DNA of 38,519 bases from Mycoemilia scoparia (taxonomy: Eukaryota > Kickxellomycota > Kickxellomycetes > Kickxellales > Kickxellaceae), in contig JANBPU010000154.1 of the NCBI GenBank assembly GCA_027575805.1, forward strand, positions 1 through 38,519, read 5' to 3'. A program made the translations under genes and the position numbers. Each line of letters begins with the position of its first letter. The stretch's first letter is position 1. The notes beneath the pieces were generated by a model. The model was not told the DNA's origin. It saw only the letters and a program-made list of their open reading frames with translations, and made no database searches. Shown here piece after piece: positions 31,175-38,519 of this stretch.

Positions 31175-31263
31175 ATATCGGTGATAATTTTTGAAGAGTG
31201 AATAGTTATAGGGACAATCGTAACCAAATGAGTGACTAACCCTTCAAAAATAATAACCCATAT
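31175..31263. mobile_element. MITE-like hairpin element, family 1, copy C
   Basis: Ends GATAATTTTTGAAGAGTGAA and CCCTTCAAAAATAATAACCC are inverted copies of each other, bounded by TATCGG and CCCATA. The core, read in reverse, matches ACTCATTTGG-type cores of copies B and E. A degenerate similar end may lie at about 31356-31384. Confidence 0.65.
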
Positions 31264-31486
31264 AACCAATAATAAATTTAAAATAAATATAGGCTTATAT
31301 ACTTGTATTAATTAAAAAATCAAAGAACCAATGTAAGTTTGATTTAAAATTGATGACCTCAAAAAAATAATAATAACCATATATGGATGGGTTGACTTTA
31401 TGGAAATTCAGGCAAAATCAATCATCATAGCTCTTGACCATCATAGAGAGAGCCAGCCATACGATGATGAAGAAGAAGAAGAAGAA

Positions 31487-31542
<56 letters not shown>

Positions 31543-31550
31543 CGACGATG
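31487..31550. repeat. GAT/TCA trinucleotide expansion next to member 5
   Basis: About 20 GAT units on the plus strand (TCA on the minus strand), flanked by GAA units on the left and a few GAC/GAT on the right. In the frame of member 5 it would encode serine but lies beyond that gene's stop. On the plus strand it produces a meaningless Asp-run frame. Confidence 0.85.
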
Positions 31551-31557
31551 AAAACGA

Positions 31558-31836
31558 TTACTTCCAGAATTTCCATGATGGATCCTTTTTGGGCTCAGAT
31601 TCCCTCTTAGGCCCATATTCCCTTAGAGCATTGCTTAAATGTACATTTCTCCCTCGCTCGATTCTGTCAGGTGATGCTATTATTTTCCAAATCTTTGATT
31701 TGCCATAGCAAACAAAACATAAATTGTAATTTTCCCTCCTTTGGATTGATCGGCAATTAAACTTGCCACAATTTATCATTTTACGAAATACAATTGTATC
31801 GCACTTGTAGCAGTTAATGGAATAATCGGTACACAT
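31558..31836 (-). CDS. Small Cys-rich Met-Cys protein, array member 5 (long form, shortened by a stop)
   Basis: 92 residues. It begins MCTDYSINCYKCDTIVFRKM. Spacing is C-x6-C-x2-C-x10-C-x4-C-x11-C-x2-C, with the last pair LCFVC. After the Cys domain comes a 40-residue extension (IERGRNVHLSNALREYGPKR and on to KFWK) shared only with member 7 (KALKKYGPKRESS, KFWK). Directly after KFWK stands TAA, where member 7 has TCA; the frame beyond continues as 31 Ser and one Phe codon, then YGWLSL and TGA, which matches the SYDWPSP tail of member 7. The stop therefore removes a tail its sister keeps. No signal peptide; function unknown. Confidence 0.7.
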   Translation of the reverse strand: MCTDYSINCYKCDTIVFRKMINCGKFNCRSIQRRENYNLCFVCYGKSKIWKIIASPDRIERGRNVHLSNALREYGPKRESEPKKDPSWKFWK

Positions 31837-33662
31837 TTTTTACAGCCAAGTTGCTTATTTGTATTTCAGTCTCTGGTGGAAGTAGATAATAGTAGCACTT
31901 TAATAAAGGTGGTTGACGACAGCGGTTTGAAGGTAAGTAGTAGTAGTAGTAGTGATGGTTATGTATATGATTTGGGTATGACATGGGATATTTGGGGAGT
32001 TTATATAGAGAAAATTTATTTGCATGTGGTAGTTTGATAGAATGATGCAGCTTTGGTATTCTTTTGACATCCTATTTTTGTAGGTGTCATTATTAGTAAA
32101 GGGATTAATGAGGATCACAATAGCAATTAATTGGAACACGCAGTACATGTTGAATGATGATGAGTTCTATTAAAGCAACATAAACCAATGAGTGAGCCAT
32201 TTAAGATTATTAAGATTATAATGTTTATTTTTTTAGCACCAGTATTGCGTTAATTGAAGGGCAGATGAATAAAAACAGCTGCAGGTGCTTGTAGTGAATG
32301 AATGGGATATATTAGAATGAAATATGATTACTCCTACTATTGTGATGAAAGAAGCCTTATTCCGTCAATAAACAATAAAGTGACTACGCGTGATGCATAA
32401 CCGATTCATTCATGCACTATTTTTTTAAGCAGCAGCAACTTCAATATCAGTGGTGTAGTGATAGTAGCAGTCACATTAGAGGCTCATTATTGTTGAGTAG
32501 TGTATAAAGAAATCAACATCTGCACCAAGGATACTTATGTAGTTCATCGTTGTGAAATGATAGAAAAAAGCACCGATTAATGATCAAGTGATGAATGTGC
32601 ATAGAAGACAGCGTAGTTGATTACAACCGATCATTCATCCTCTCTCCTTACTTGCGCAGAAGTAACGATACTACAAAATAAATTATAATTATAATGCAAC
32701 TCTGTGGCCTTTGACGATGATAATGAGAAGCTGCATACTATCTTGCTCTATAACAGGTCTATTGGATCATGACTCTGATACTGATGATTTTAAAATAGAT
32801 CTTAAATTAAGGTACGCAATATTACTTGGCTTATTCAAATTGTACTCAATTAAAGCTGTGATGTGGTAATGTGGTTACAGCAGATCTTGGTGAAGGATTA
32901 CAAGTTCAATTGACATTGTGTAGTGACTCGGCAGGCAAATGTGTCAAACTCCTTGCCTTCTAGCCACTAAAAGAGTTCATAAGACTGGTATGATCACTAA
33001 CAAAACCAAAAGCAAAGAGTCGAACTCCTGCTGATTCTACCAAATCAATTTATAAGCATACTGTTTCCTTATTAAATTAGTAAATTTATCTGAGAAGCCA
33101 ACTATTTTATTCCTTTCAGAGAAAACATAAGTATAAACAAGAAGTTATTCTTCTTTATTTTCCCAATGATTTTCTTATCAACTTAGATTTAGACTCTTCA
33201 GTGATAATCCCAATCTCACCCACCCTCTTATGCATTCCAACTTCTAGAGTTAGAGGTTTCTCTATGCGTTATGTCACTATAAACTACCTTAATATTATTA
33301 TCATTCCTTATTTTTAAATTTTATTTTAAAAGACCCTAAAAGTGTTGTATCTTTATTATTTCTATAGTTAAATAAAAATGAATAAATCTATTTGCACCTT
33401 TCAAGATAAAGCCATATCCTTTTCCCCTTTTCCTTCTGTAGAATAAATAGATTATAACAATTGTATCATTTTGCAAAGCAAATCGAAAATTATCAGCTTT
33501 GCATTCATTTAAATAAATGTTAAATTTGATTTTTATTTGTTAATTGATCTATCAATAAATATATTTATTTATTTATATCAAACTAAAATAGAATGCTATC
33601 ATCCATGTAATGTAATTTATAAAGTGCGTCTACGCTGATGAAATAATTTTCTCTCTTTTTCA

Positions 33663-33696
<34 letters not shown>

Positions 33697-33727
33697 CTGA
33701 TAGCATTGGTAGTGAATGTTAAAATGA
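31837..33727. other. Long spacer between array members 5 and 6
   Basis: The leader of member 5 has an ACT run (31935-31953, coding strand) and a CTATATAAACTCC box at about 31996-32008. From about 32237 to 32660 the DNA is related to flanks of the relic and of member 7. An AAT run lies at 33664-33695, just 3' of member 6. The central kilobase (32700-33600) is AT-rich; I found no eighth cysteine frame and no other gene. Confidence 0.45.
33664..33695. repeat. AAT trinucleotide repeat
   Basis: About ten AAT units, about 30 bases past the 3' end of array member 6. No coding role. Confidence 0.8.
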
Positions 33728-33913
33728 TCACCTCCACCATTTTTTAAACAAATTATCTTGACGGTAGTTCATTCTATCAATACAGTCAAGGCAGAGGTCT
33801 CCAGGTCTTTTTACTGTTTTTGGTTTTCGACAAGGTGGTATGCGACACTGAGTTAGATCAAATCTTGCCAACTTTTTACAATACATGCAGTAATTTTCGT
33901 ATCCTACACACAT
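33728..33913 (-). CDS. Small Cys-rich Met-Cys protein, array member 6
   Basis: 61 residues. It begins MCVGYENYCMYCKKLARFDL. Spacing is C-x6-C-x2-C-x10-C-x4-C-x12-C-x2-C, with the last pair LCLDC and the end NLFKKWWR. It is the nearest relative of member 3 (shared GYE, ARF/SRF, L-x-QC, PK-x-V, CLDC). A stop lies in frame not far upstream of the ATG, so no longer N-terminus is possible without splicing. TATATAGCC lies about 45 bases upstream on its strand, and CTATATAAACC about 180 bases upstream. Function unknown. Confidence 0.7.
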   Translation of the reverse strand: MCVGYENYCMYCKKLARFDLTQCRIPPCRKPKTVKRPGDLCLDCIDRMNYRQDNLFKKWWR

Positions 33914-34472
33914 GTTACAAAACGGGAGGGAGGGAGGGAGTGGAAGTCGTAAAAGTGTGGCTATATATGTGGGCTTTTATGTAGGTCAATCAACAATATT
34001 GGTTTAAAAATGACGATGAAGATATTTGCAAGTCTGAGTGAATGTGTGTGGCAAGAGAAGGTGATTAATTAGGTGAGGCTGGTTTATATAGTTTTATCAA
34101 GTAGTTGCTGGATGGTGAGAGACATTTTATTCATGCGTATGAGGTTTAAGCGTTATTCATTAGAGTAGCAGAAGATGCTGACGCGTAGATGTTAAAATAT
34201 AGTAGTGATGTGTCATACTGTTGGCAGAATAGTGTGTGTCAACGCTTTTAATGTTTGAATGACCTAATATTGTGAACTGGTAGTGGAAAAGGATATGGAT
34301 TATAGGGAATCAAATATCAGGAGGATTTGAAATTGAAAAAAACAGGAGTCAATCCAAAAATGATAATAGATACGCACAATTGAATATGTGCAAATGTGTG
34401 TAATATCCATCATGAAAATATTTGGCATCAAATAGATTTTAATATGTTGACAAAAGCAGTGTCATTGTACTT
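33914..34472. other. Leader and promoter region of array member 6
   Basis: GGGA repeats on the plus strand (33923-33940), a TATATA box at 33962-33967 and TATATAAACC on the minus strand near 34089-34098. AT-rich beyond. No gene seen. Confidence 0.5.
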
Positions 34473-34575
34473 ATATGGGCAACAATTTTTGAAGAGTAAG
34501 TTTTAGTAACCAATGTTTATAGGGGCAATCACAGCTGATTATCAAACATTCATACTTCAATAATAAACTTCCATG
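34473..34575. mobile_element. MITE-like hairpin element, family 1, copy D (degenerate)
   Basis: The left end ATATGGGCAACAATTTTTGA is well preserved; the right end ACTTCAATAATAAACTTCCA is eroded and its terminal TA has become TG. The core AGGGGCAATCACAGCTGATT matches the other copies in reverse. Confidence 0.55.
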
Positions 34576-35277
34576 TGGCACCTATCTAATCCATCTTGAT
34601 ATATACCACAACATCACCTATAATTTCAATATTTGAGCCAATTCTGGAGGACTGTGTGAGGTCAAGTTGTGGCTGGCGATCAGTTTATACCTTTGACATT
34701 ATCTATAATCTTATGTACCGGAATCAAGAAATGATCAGAGATTTTATTTTGTTCTTCTCTATAATTTTGACAATGGCTTAGTGGTTGCTTTAGATTGCAG
34801 GTAAATAAGCTTTTTTATTAAAAATTTGGTTTAAAGTAATTGTAAATTTTAATAGGGTACCTTTGTAGCTTAAAAGATTTTTAGTTTAATTTAAAAAAAA
34901 GAAAATTATGAAATGTGTAATACGGATATTGAAATAAAACTATAATGTAATATTAAAAATGAGAAACTAATTAAATGGCTATACTCTTAAACCAATGCTG
35001 TATAAGCATGCTGTAGTACTATGATGGCCGTGACGGCATTGTTATATGATACATTTTAATCACAACTTTGTATACCATTAATACTATTATTAATTACTGT
35101 TGAATAAGCAATTTTATAGTTTTTACATAAATTCTACTAAACTTATAAGGCATATATTTTTAAGATTATTTATTTACTTGAATAAATGTTTTAGAAATTG
35201 AAAGCAAAAAAACAACAACAAAAGTAATCATATATGATGGATATTTCACCTCGTGAATATCCAATCAAAACCAATCG
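34576..35277. other. Spacer between copy D and array member 7
   Basis: AT-rich with a run of short open frames that lack motifs. It holds the 3' flank of member 7. No gene supportable. Confidence 0.45.
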
Positions 35278-35580
35278 TCATGGAGAAGGCCAGTCATATG
35301 ATAATGAGGGTGATAATGATGATGATGACTTCCAAAATTTCAACGATGATTCCCTTTTGGGCCCGTATTTTTTCAAGGCTTTCTGATATTTGTATGTTTT
35401 TGCTCCTTCGAGATCAAAAGGAAATATTTTTCTCAGATTTGACATGCTATAACAAACATGGCACATACAGTGGTCTTTCTTTGATTGGCGTTTATTACAC
35501 TCGTGTTCACCGCAATATATCACTTCGTTATATAAAAATACTTTACAACTAGGACATTCCATTGTATAGTTGGTACACAT
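35278..35580 (-). CDS. Small Cys-rich Met-Cys protein, array member 7 (long form)
   Basis: 100 residues, the longest member. It begins MCTNYTMECPSCKVFLYN. Spacing is C-x6-C-x2-C-x10-C-x4-C-x11-C-x2-C, with the last pair MCHVC and one extra Cys (DHCMC). The extension KTYKYQKALKKYGPKRESSL and the following KFWK is shared with member 5, followed by a Ser-rich end SSSSLSPSLSYDWPSP that member 5 has lost behind a stop. Its promoter contains a tandemly duplicated block with two TATA boxes (35698-35821), and its leader carries an ACC repeat. No signal peptide; function unknown. Confidence 0.72.
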   Translation of the reverse strand: MCTNYTMECPSCKVFLYNEVIYCGEHECNKRQSKKDHCMCHVCYSMSNLRKIFPFDLEGAKTYKYQKALKKYGPKRESSLKFWKSSSSLSPSLSYDWPSP

Positions 35581-36703
35581 TGGGAAATTTACTTTTTATG
35601 TTTAGCAGTATTATCGTAGTTGAGGTAGTATTTGGTGAATATTTGAATGTAAAAGGTAGTATTATTGATCGTGTTGATGGTGGTGGTGGTGGTGGTGGTC
35701 AAGATATGGTTTAATATTTACTGAGATGGGGTTTATATAGGAAGAAATATTGTGGTGGTGGCCAAGATATGGTTTGAGATTTGCTGAGATAGGGTTTATA
35801 TAGGAAAAAAAATTGTGGTGGTTTAATAGTGTTACATCTTGGTTAACCTTTGAAGGAAGGGGGGGTCCATATAAGGAGAAGTAGTGTCATGAAAAGAAAG
35901 ATAAATGGCCATCACGTTTAGGATTGAGGCATAGTATGCTAGATGATAGTTATATTTACTTGTGCAGAATTGTGCAGTAGTGTGATAGATGGGTAACTTT
36001 TATTTGATTTTGAGTTCAAATTATAATAGCATTATTAGTTTAAAAATATCATTATTGAGCCAATTAAATTTTTAGTGAGGTGCGTTTACAGCATGAAGTG
36101 CTGAAGATATTTAAAAGGAATGTGTGACCTATTTTGATGAAATTGTAATTTCATCTCTATCAATCAATTAAATAAAGTGCCAATAACTTGATAAATCTTT
36201 AACTATTCGATTCAAGCTGCATCTTCACCCGAGATAATTGGAAAATAGTTTTTGAATCTACTATAAAGAAATTGACACCGAAATTGATGATAATAGTGTG
36301 GTTGATTGTGTAATGGTGAACAAAAAACATCAATGAGTGCATAGGATAAAGAAAATACTAACCACAATTACCCATGTCTATCTCATTGCGCAGCAGCTGC
36401 AGCTGCAAAGTTAAATATACATTAGAATAAAATTATTTTCTTAGGTGATAATCTGTAGAACTACTTCTTTCCAGTATATTTGATGATATTATTCCAGATG
36501 GTTTTGAAATGTGACTTAAATTATAGCGCAGTGTTATTGCTATCTATCTAAGCCAAAATTGTATAATGGGTTACAGCATAATTAACTATCCGCACTTATA
36601 CCTATGAAGCTCAAACCAAAATTTTAATTCTAATTTTAAATTAATGCAATGTTCAACATGTATATATATGGTAAGATTTTGCTTGGAATCGAATATATTG
36701 TAG
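35581..36703. other. Leader, promoter and duplicated flank of member 7
   Basis: The leader has a GGT run (35680-35699; ACC on the coding strand), then the duplicated TATA block. From about 36060 to 36400 the DNA is related to 32237-32660 and 29815-30115. GCAGCAGCTGCAGCTGC at about 36390-36406 is partly palindromic. No gene seen. Confidence 0.45.
35698..35821 (-). promoter_or_regulatory. Tandemly duplicated core promoter block of member 7
   Basis: Two copies of about 62 bp in direct order. Each contains CAAGATATGGTTT, then TGAGAT-GGGTTTATATAGGA, then TTGTGGTGG (plus-strand reading). Each copy carries CTATATAAACC on the coding strand, giving two TATA boxes about 150 and 214 bases upstream of the ATG. 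They differ at a handful of positions. Confidence 0.6.
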
Positions 36704-36785
36704 TAGGCAGAAATGGACCCTCGTGTTTTGACCCAAACATCAGTCATTTCAAATGCAGCTACTCTTGGGAACACATTTCTGCCTA
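36704..36785. mobile_element. MITE-like hairpin element, family 2, copy 2
   Basis: 82 bp, bounded by TAGGCAGAAATGGA and the inverted ACATTTCTGCCTA. It shares termini with copy 1 (27766-27829), and the interior has a common TTTNAAATGCAG segment. TA lies at both ends. No coding capacity. Confidence 0.65.
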
Positions 36786-37208
36786 AGGCCATGTGAACTT
36801 TAACCACATATATATTTTTAGAAACTGATTTATGTATGCAAATGTTTTTAAAAATCTGAAAACGGATATTCATATATCTTGTGTATGTATGCATATTCAG
36901 GATTGAAAGTTTTTATTACTGTAAATGAAACAGTGGTAAAACCAATGGTCGAACGCTCTATAACATCATATAAATCAACAAGAACATCTTTGATGGTGTT
37001 GGAGTGGGAGTGACTGTGACAAGTCTAAGTCCACACCCTTTGACTATCACACTAAAAGGCTATTCTGAAGCCAACATTGGCTTCAGAGTGTGGATATTAT
37101 GGATAAAGTATGTGAAGGGAACCCATAAACCTTCACAGTGACAATAAAAGCAAAATATATTTAAACAATAAATATACGTATAATATTGTTATAAACAGTA
37201 CAATGTTT
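36786..37208. other. Spacer with nested palindromes at about 37015-37140
   Basis: CTGAAGCCAA-CA-TTGGCTTCAG at 37065-37086 is a perfect inverted repeat. It is enclosed by TCCACAC (37030) and GTGTGGA (37088), and followed by GTGAAGG (37112-37118) pairing with CCTTCAC (37130-37136). Possibly a decayed fold-back element. No gene. Confidence 0.5.
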
Positions 37209-37297
37209 ATATGGGTGATTATTTTTGAAGGGTTATTAACTCATTTGGCTGTGATTGCCCTCATAATCATTCACGCTTCAAAAACTATTACTGATAT
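37209..37297. mobile_element. MITE-like hairpin element, family 1, copy E
   Basis: The left end ATATGGGTGATTATTTTTGA pairs with the right end CTTCAAAAACTATTACTGAT. The core ACTCATTTGGCTGTGATTGC closely matches copy B. TA flanks at both ends. Confidence 0.7.
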
Positions 37298-37404
37298 GTC
37301 AACGGAGATGATATACAATCCTCTGTTCTGAAATAAATGATACTTATCATCCTAAAAGAAAAATAACATAAAACATGCATATTATTATCAAGACTATCTA
37401 CACA
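37298..37404. other. Spacer between copies E and F
   Basis: Short AT-rich spacer; nothing recognisable. Confidence 0.4.
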
Positions 37405-37525
37405 ATATGGATCATAATCTTTGAAGGGCAAATATCAGGGATCAATGATTATAGGCACAATCACAGCTAAATGGATGTCTAGTTTTACTAATAAACTTTC
37501 ACCCTTCAAAAATTATGATCCATAT
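37405..37525. mobile_element. MITE-like hairpin element, family 1, copy F
   Basis: Ends ATATGGATCATAATCTTTGA and TCAAAAATTATGATCCATAT are nearly perfect inverted copies. The core AGGCACAATCACAGCTAAAT is read in the opposite direction to copies B and E. Terminal TA on both sides. Confidence 0.75.
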
Positions 37526-37961
37526 ATCCTCAGGATCTATTGTTTTGAATATTCAAAACCCTTGGAACATTCTGATAATTCAGAATGGTCCAAATCAAAT
37601 AATGATTAGGCTAATGATTATATCATGGCCTATCAAGTACTTTATTCTTTGTACTAAATATGGCATCTACTTACATCCTAAAGGACATGACAAAGTCTTA
37701 AAGACTAATAAACAACAAATACAAAGAGATAATATTTTATCATATAGTTTATAGCATACTTTACTAGTAGTCCATACTTTTGCTTATAATATAAAAGGTT
37801 TTGTTATTTCTCTTACATTTTACTCATCACTGAATGTTCCCTACTGATTACTGACTTTTTGTTGACTAATGCCTACCTTTTATTGACTTTACTAAATAAA
37901 CTTTATCTTTAACCATAAATTTATTGTCTTATTTTATTCTAAACTTCAAGCAAGAAATACT
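37526..37961. other. Palindromic and LTR-like non-coding stretch
   Basis: GTTTTGAATATTCAAAAC (37542-37559) is a perfect 18-bp palindrome. 37564-37575 and 37580-37591 are 12-base inverted arms with one mismatch around TAAT. Further on, a TATA-like AATATAAAAGG (about 37788-37798) and an AATAAAC signal (about 37894-37900) precede the small frame at 37962, a layout that could be part of a transposon promoter. Nothing is proven. Confidence 0.35.
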
Positions 37962-38075
37962 ATGTCTGCTAAACCTACTACCAAGCTACCTATGGCCCTT
38001 CCTGAATCTTCTGGCTCTGTGATCAGCGCAGAGCCTATCAATATAAAGTTGTCATGGTATCTCATGAAACCATGA
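37962..38075 (+). CDS. Short reading frame of uncertain status
   Basis: 37 codons, beginning MSAKPTTKLPMALPESSGSV and ending SWYLMKP. Its composition is unlike the AT-driven frames around it, and the ATG lies in ACTATGTCT, the same context as the convergent frame at 38475. It could be the truncated start of a transposon gag-like gene or a short peptide. I do not recognise it. Confidence 0.25.
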   Translation: MSAKPTTKLPMALPESSGSVISAEPINIKLSWYLMKP

Positions 38076-38328
38076 GCACAGATATCATTCTATATGCTGT
38101 TATTATATAGCTTAGTATATGCCTTAATAGGATTTCTTATAAACAGAAAGCCTCATAACAAGTATATAATATATTTTAACAGCCACTTATTATTATTATT
38201 ATTATTATTAGTATCACTTTTCTATGATAAAGATTTTTACTATAAATACTTAGTATGTTTCACTTTTAATAAACAACACACAACTTTATAACATTTATTC
38301 TTTAACATAATCAACTATAAAGTATCAT
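38076..38328. other. Spacer between two convergent short frames
   Basis: AT-rich, with a TTA run at 38187-38211. No feature beyond that. Confidence 0.4.
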
Positions 38329-38475
38329 TTATTTTATTATGGCGGGAAGTGAATCTACAGCTTCTTTTATCAAGATATATTCTGCACTAGATAGGAGTGA
38401 ATTCAAGTCAAAATGTATCTTGAACTCACTCGAGGTAGAAATAATAGTATCACTAGCAGCTTTCTTAGAAGACAT
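38329..38475 (-). CDS. Short reading frame of uncertain status, convergent
   Basis: 48 codons, beginning MSSKKAASDTIISTSSEF and continuing KIHFDLNSLLSSAEYILIK to TAA at 38329-38331. The start context TTACTATGTCTTCTAAG parallels that at 37962. Upstream, to the window edge, the coding strand carries repeated TTTACTG units. It could be the 5' end of a transposon gene or a small helical protein; I have no family match. Confidence 0.3.
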   Translation of the reverse strand: MSSKKAASDTIISTSSEFKIHFDLNSLLSSAEYILIKEAVDSLPAIIK

Positions 38476-38519
38476 AGTAAGGCAGTAAAACAGTAATCAG
38501 TAACAGTAAAACAGTAAAT

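Noticed and set aside
31400..31708. Plus-strand 102-codon frame with a long Asp run
   Set aside because: It is the antisense of the 3' end of array member 5 and its TCA repeat; the Asp run is just the GAT repeat read forward.
36586..36894. 102-codon minus-strand frame
   Set aside because: It runs through the family 2 hairpin element and is Ile/Tyr/Lys-rich; it lacks the array's cysteine pattern.
1..38519. tRNA and rRNA genes
   Set aside because: I looked for paired A and B boxes with cloverleaf arms on both strands and for rRNA-like GC-rich blocks and found none I could fold; only the 13.6-kb island came close.

Overview
The window is nuclear DNA of a fungus. It is AT-rich, gene density is low, and two genes carry spliceosomal introns with GTAAGT donors, CTAAT-type branch sites and TTAG acceptors. 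Coding regions contain many homopolymer runs (Gln, Asn, Ser, Asp). The gene set fits a fungus: a microsomal P450, a seven-helix receptor, a secreted S8 subtilase and a secreted A1 aspartic protease. The style of the P450 C-terminus and of the proteases reminds me of Mucoromycota, but that is recall, not a search result.

Left part (1-8.5 kb, plus strand): the 3' end of a gene of unknown function, a small acidic coiled-coil protein, a candidate two-exon small gene (3825-4198), a pair of MITE-like hairpin elements (4953-5208) abutting a truncated reading frame, and a cytochrome P450 whose membrane-anchor exon lies upstream of a 236-bp intron.

Middle (9-24.3 kb, minus strand): a seven-transmembrane receptor convergent with the P450, a 3-kb non-coding stretch that ends in a GC-rich, hairpin-rich island (13.63-13.96 kb), a 1194-residue subtilase with a PA-like insert, a 504-residue orphan protein with a Pro/Gln/Ser/Thr-rich N-terminal half, and an aspartic protease. 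The two proteases are both predicted to enter the secretory pathway and could act together in extracellular protein breakdown.

Right part (26.3-35.6 kb): the most unusual feature. Seven intact small genes and one relic lie all on the minus strand, 0.6-1.9 kb apart. They encode 57-100-residue proteins that start with Met-Cys and share the spacing C-x6-C-x2-C-x10/11-C-x4-6-C-x11/12-C-x2-C, while the remaining residues have diverged widely. Flanking DNA hundreds of bases upstream is also related between units, so this is a birth-and-death array made by segmental duplication. One member has lost its ATG (ACG), and another has an in-frame stop ahead of a serine-repeat tail that a sister gene still translates. 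Two families of short hairpin elements flanked by TA dinucleotides sit in and around the array. The last 2 kb hold palindromes, more hairpin elements and two short convergent reading frames that may belong to transposon debris. The biochemical role of the Cys-rich family cannot be read from sequence; a compact zinc-binding protein is the simplest inference.
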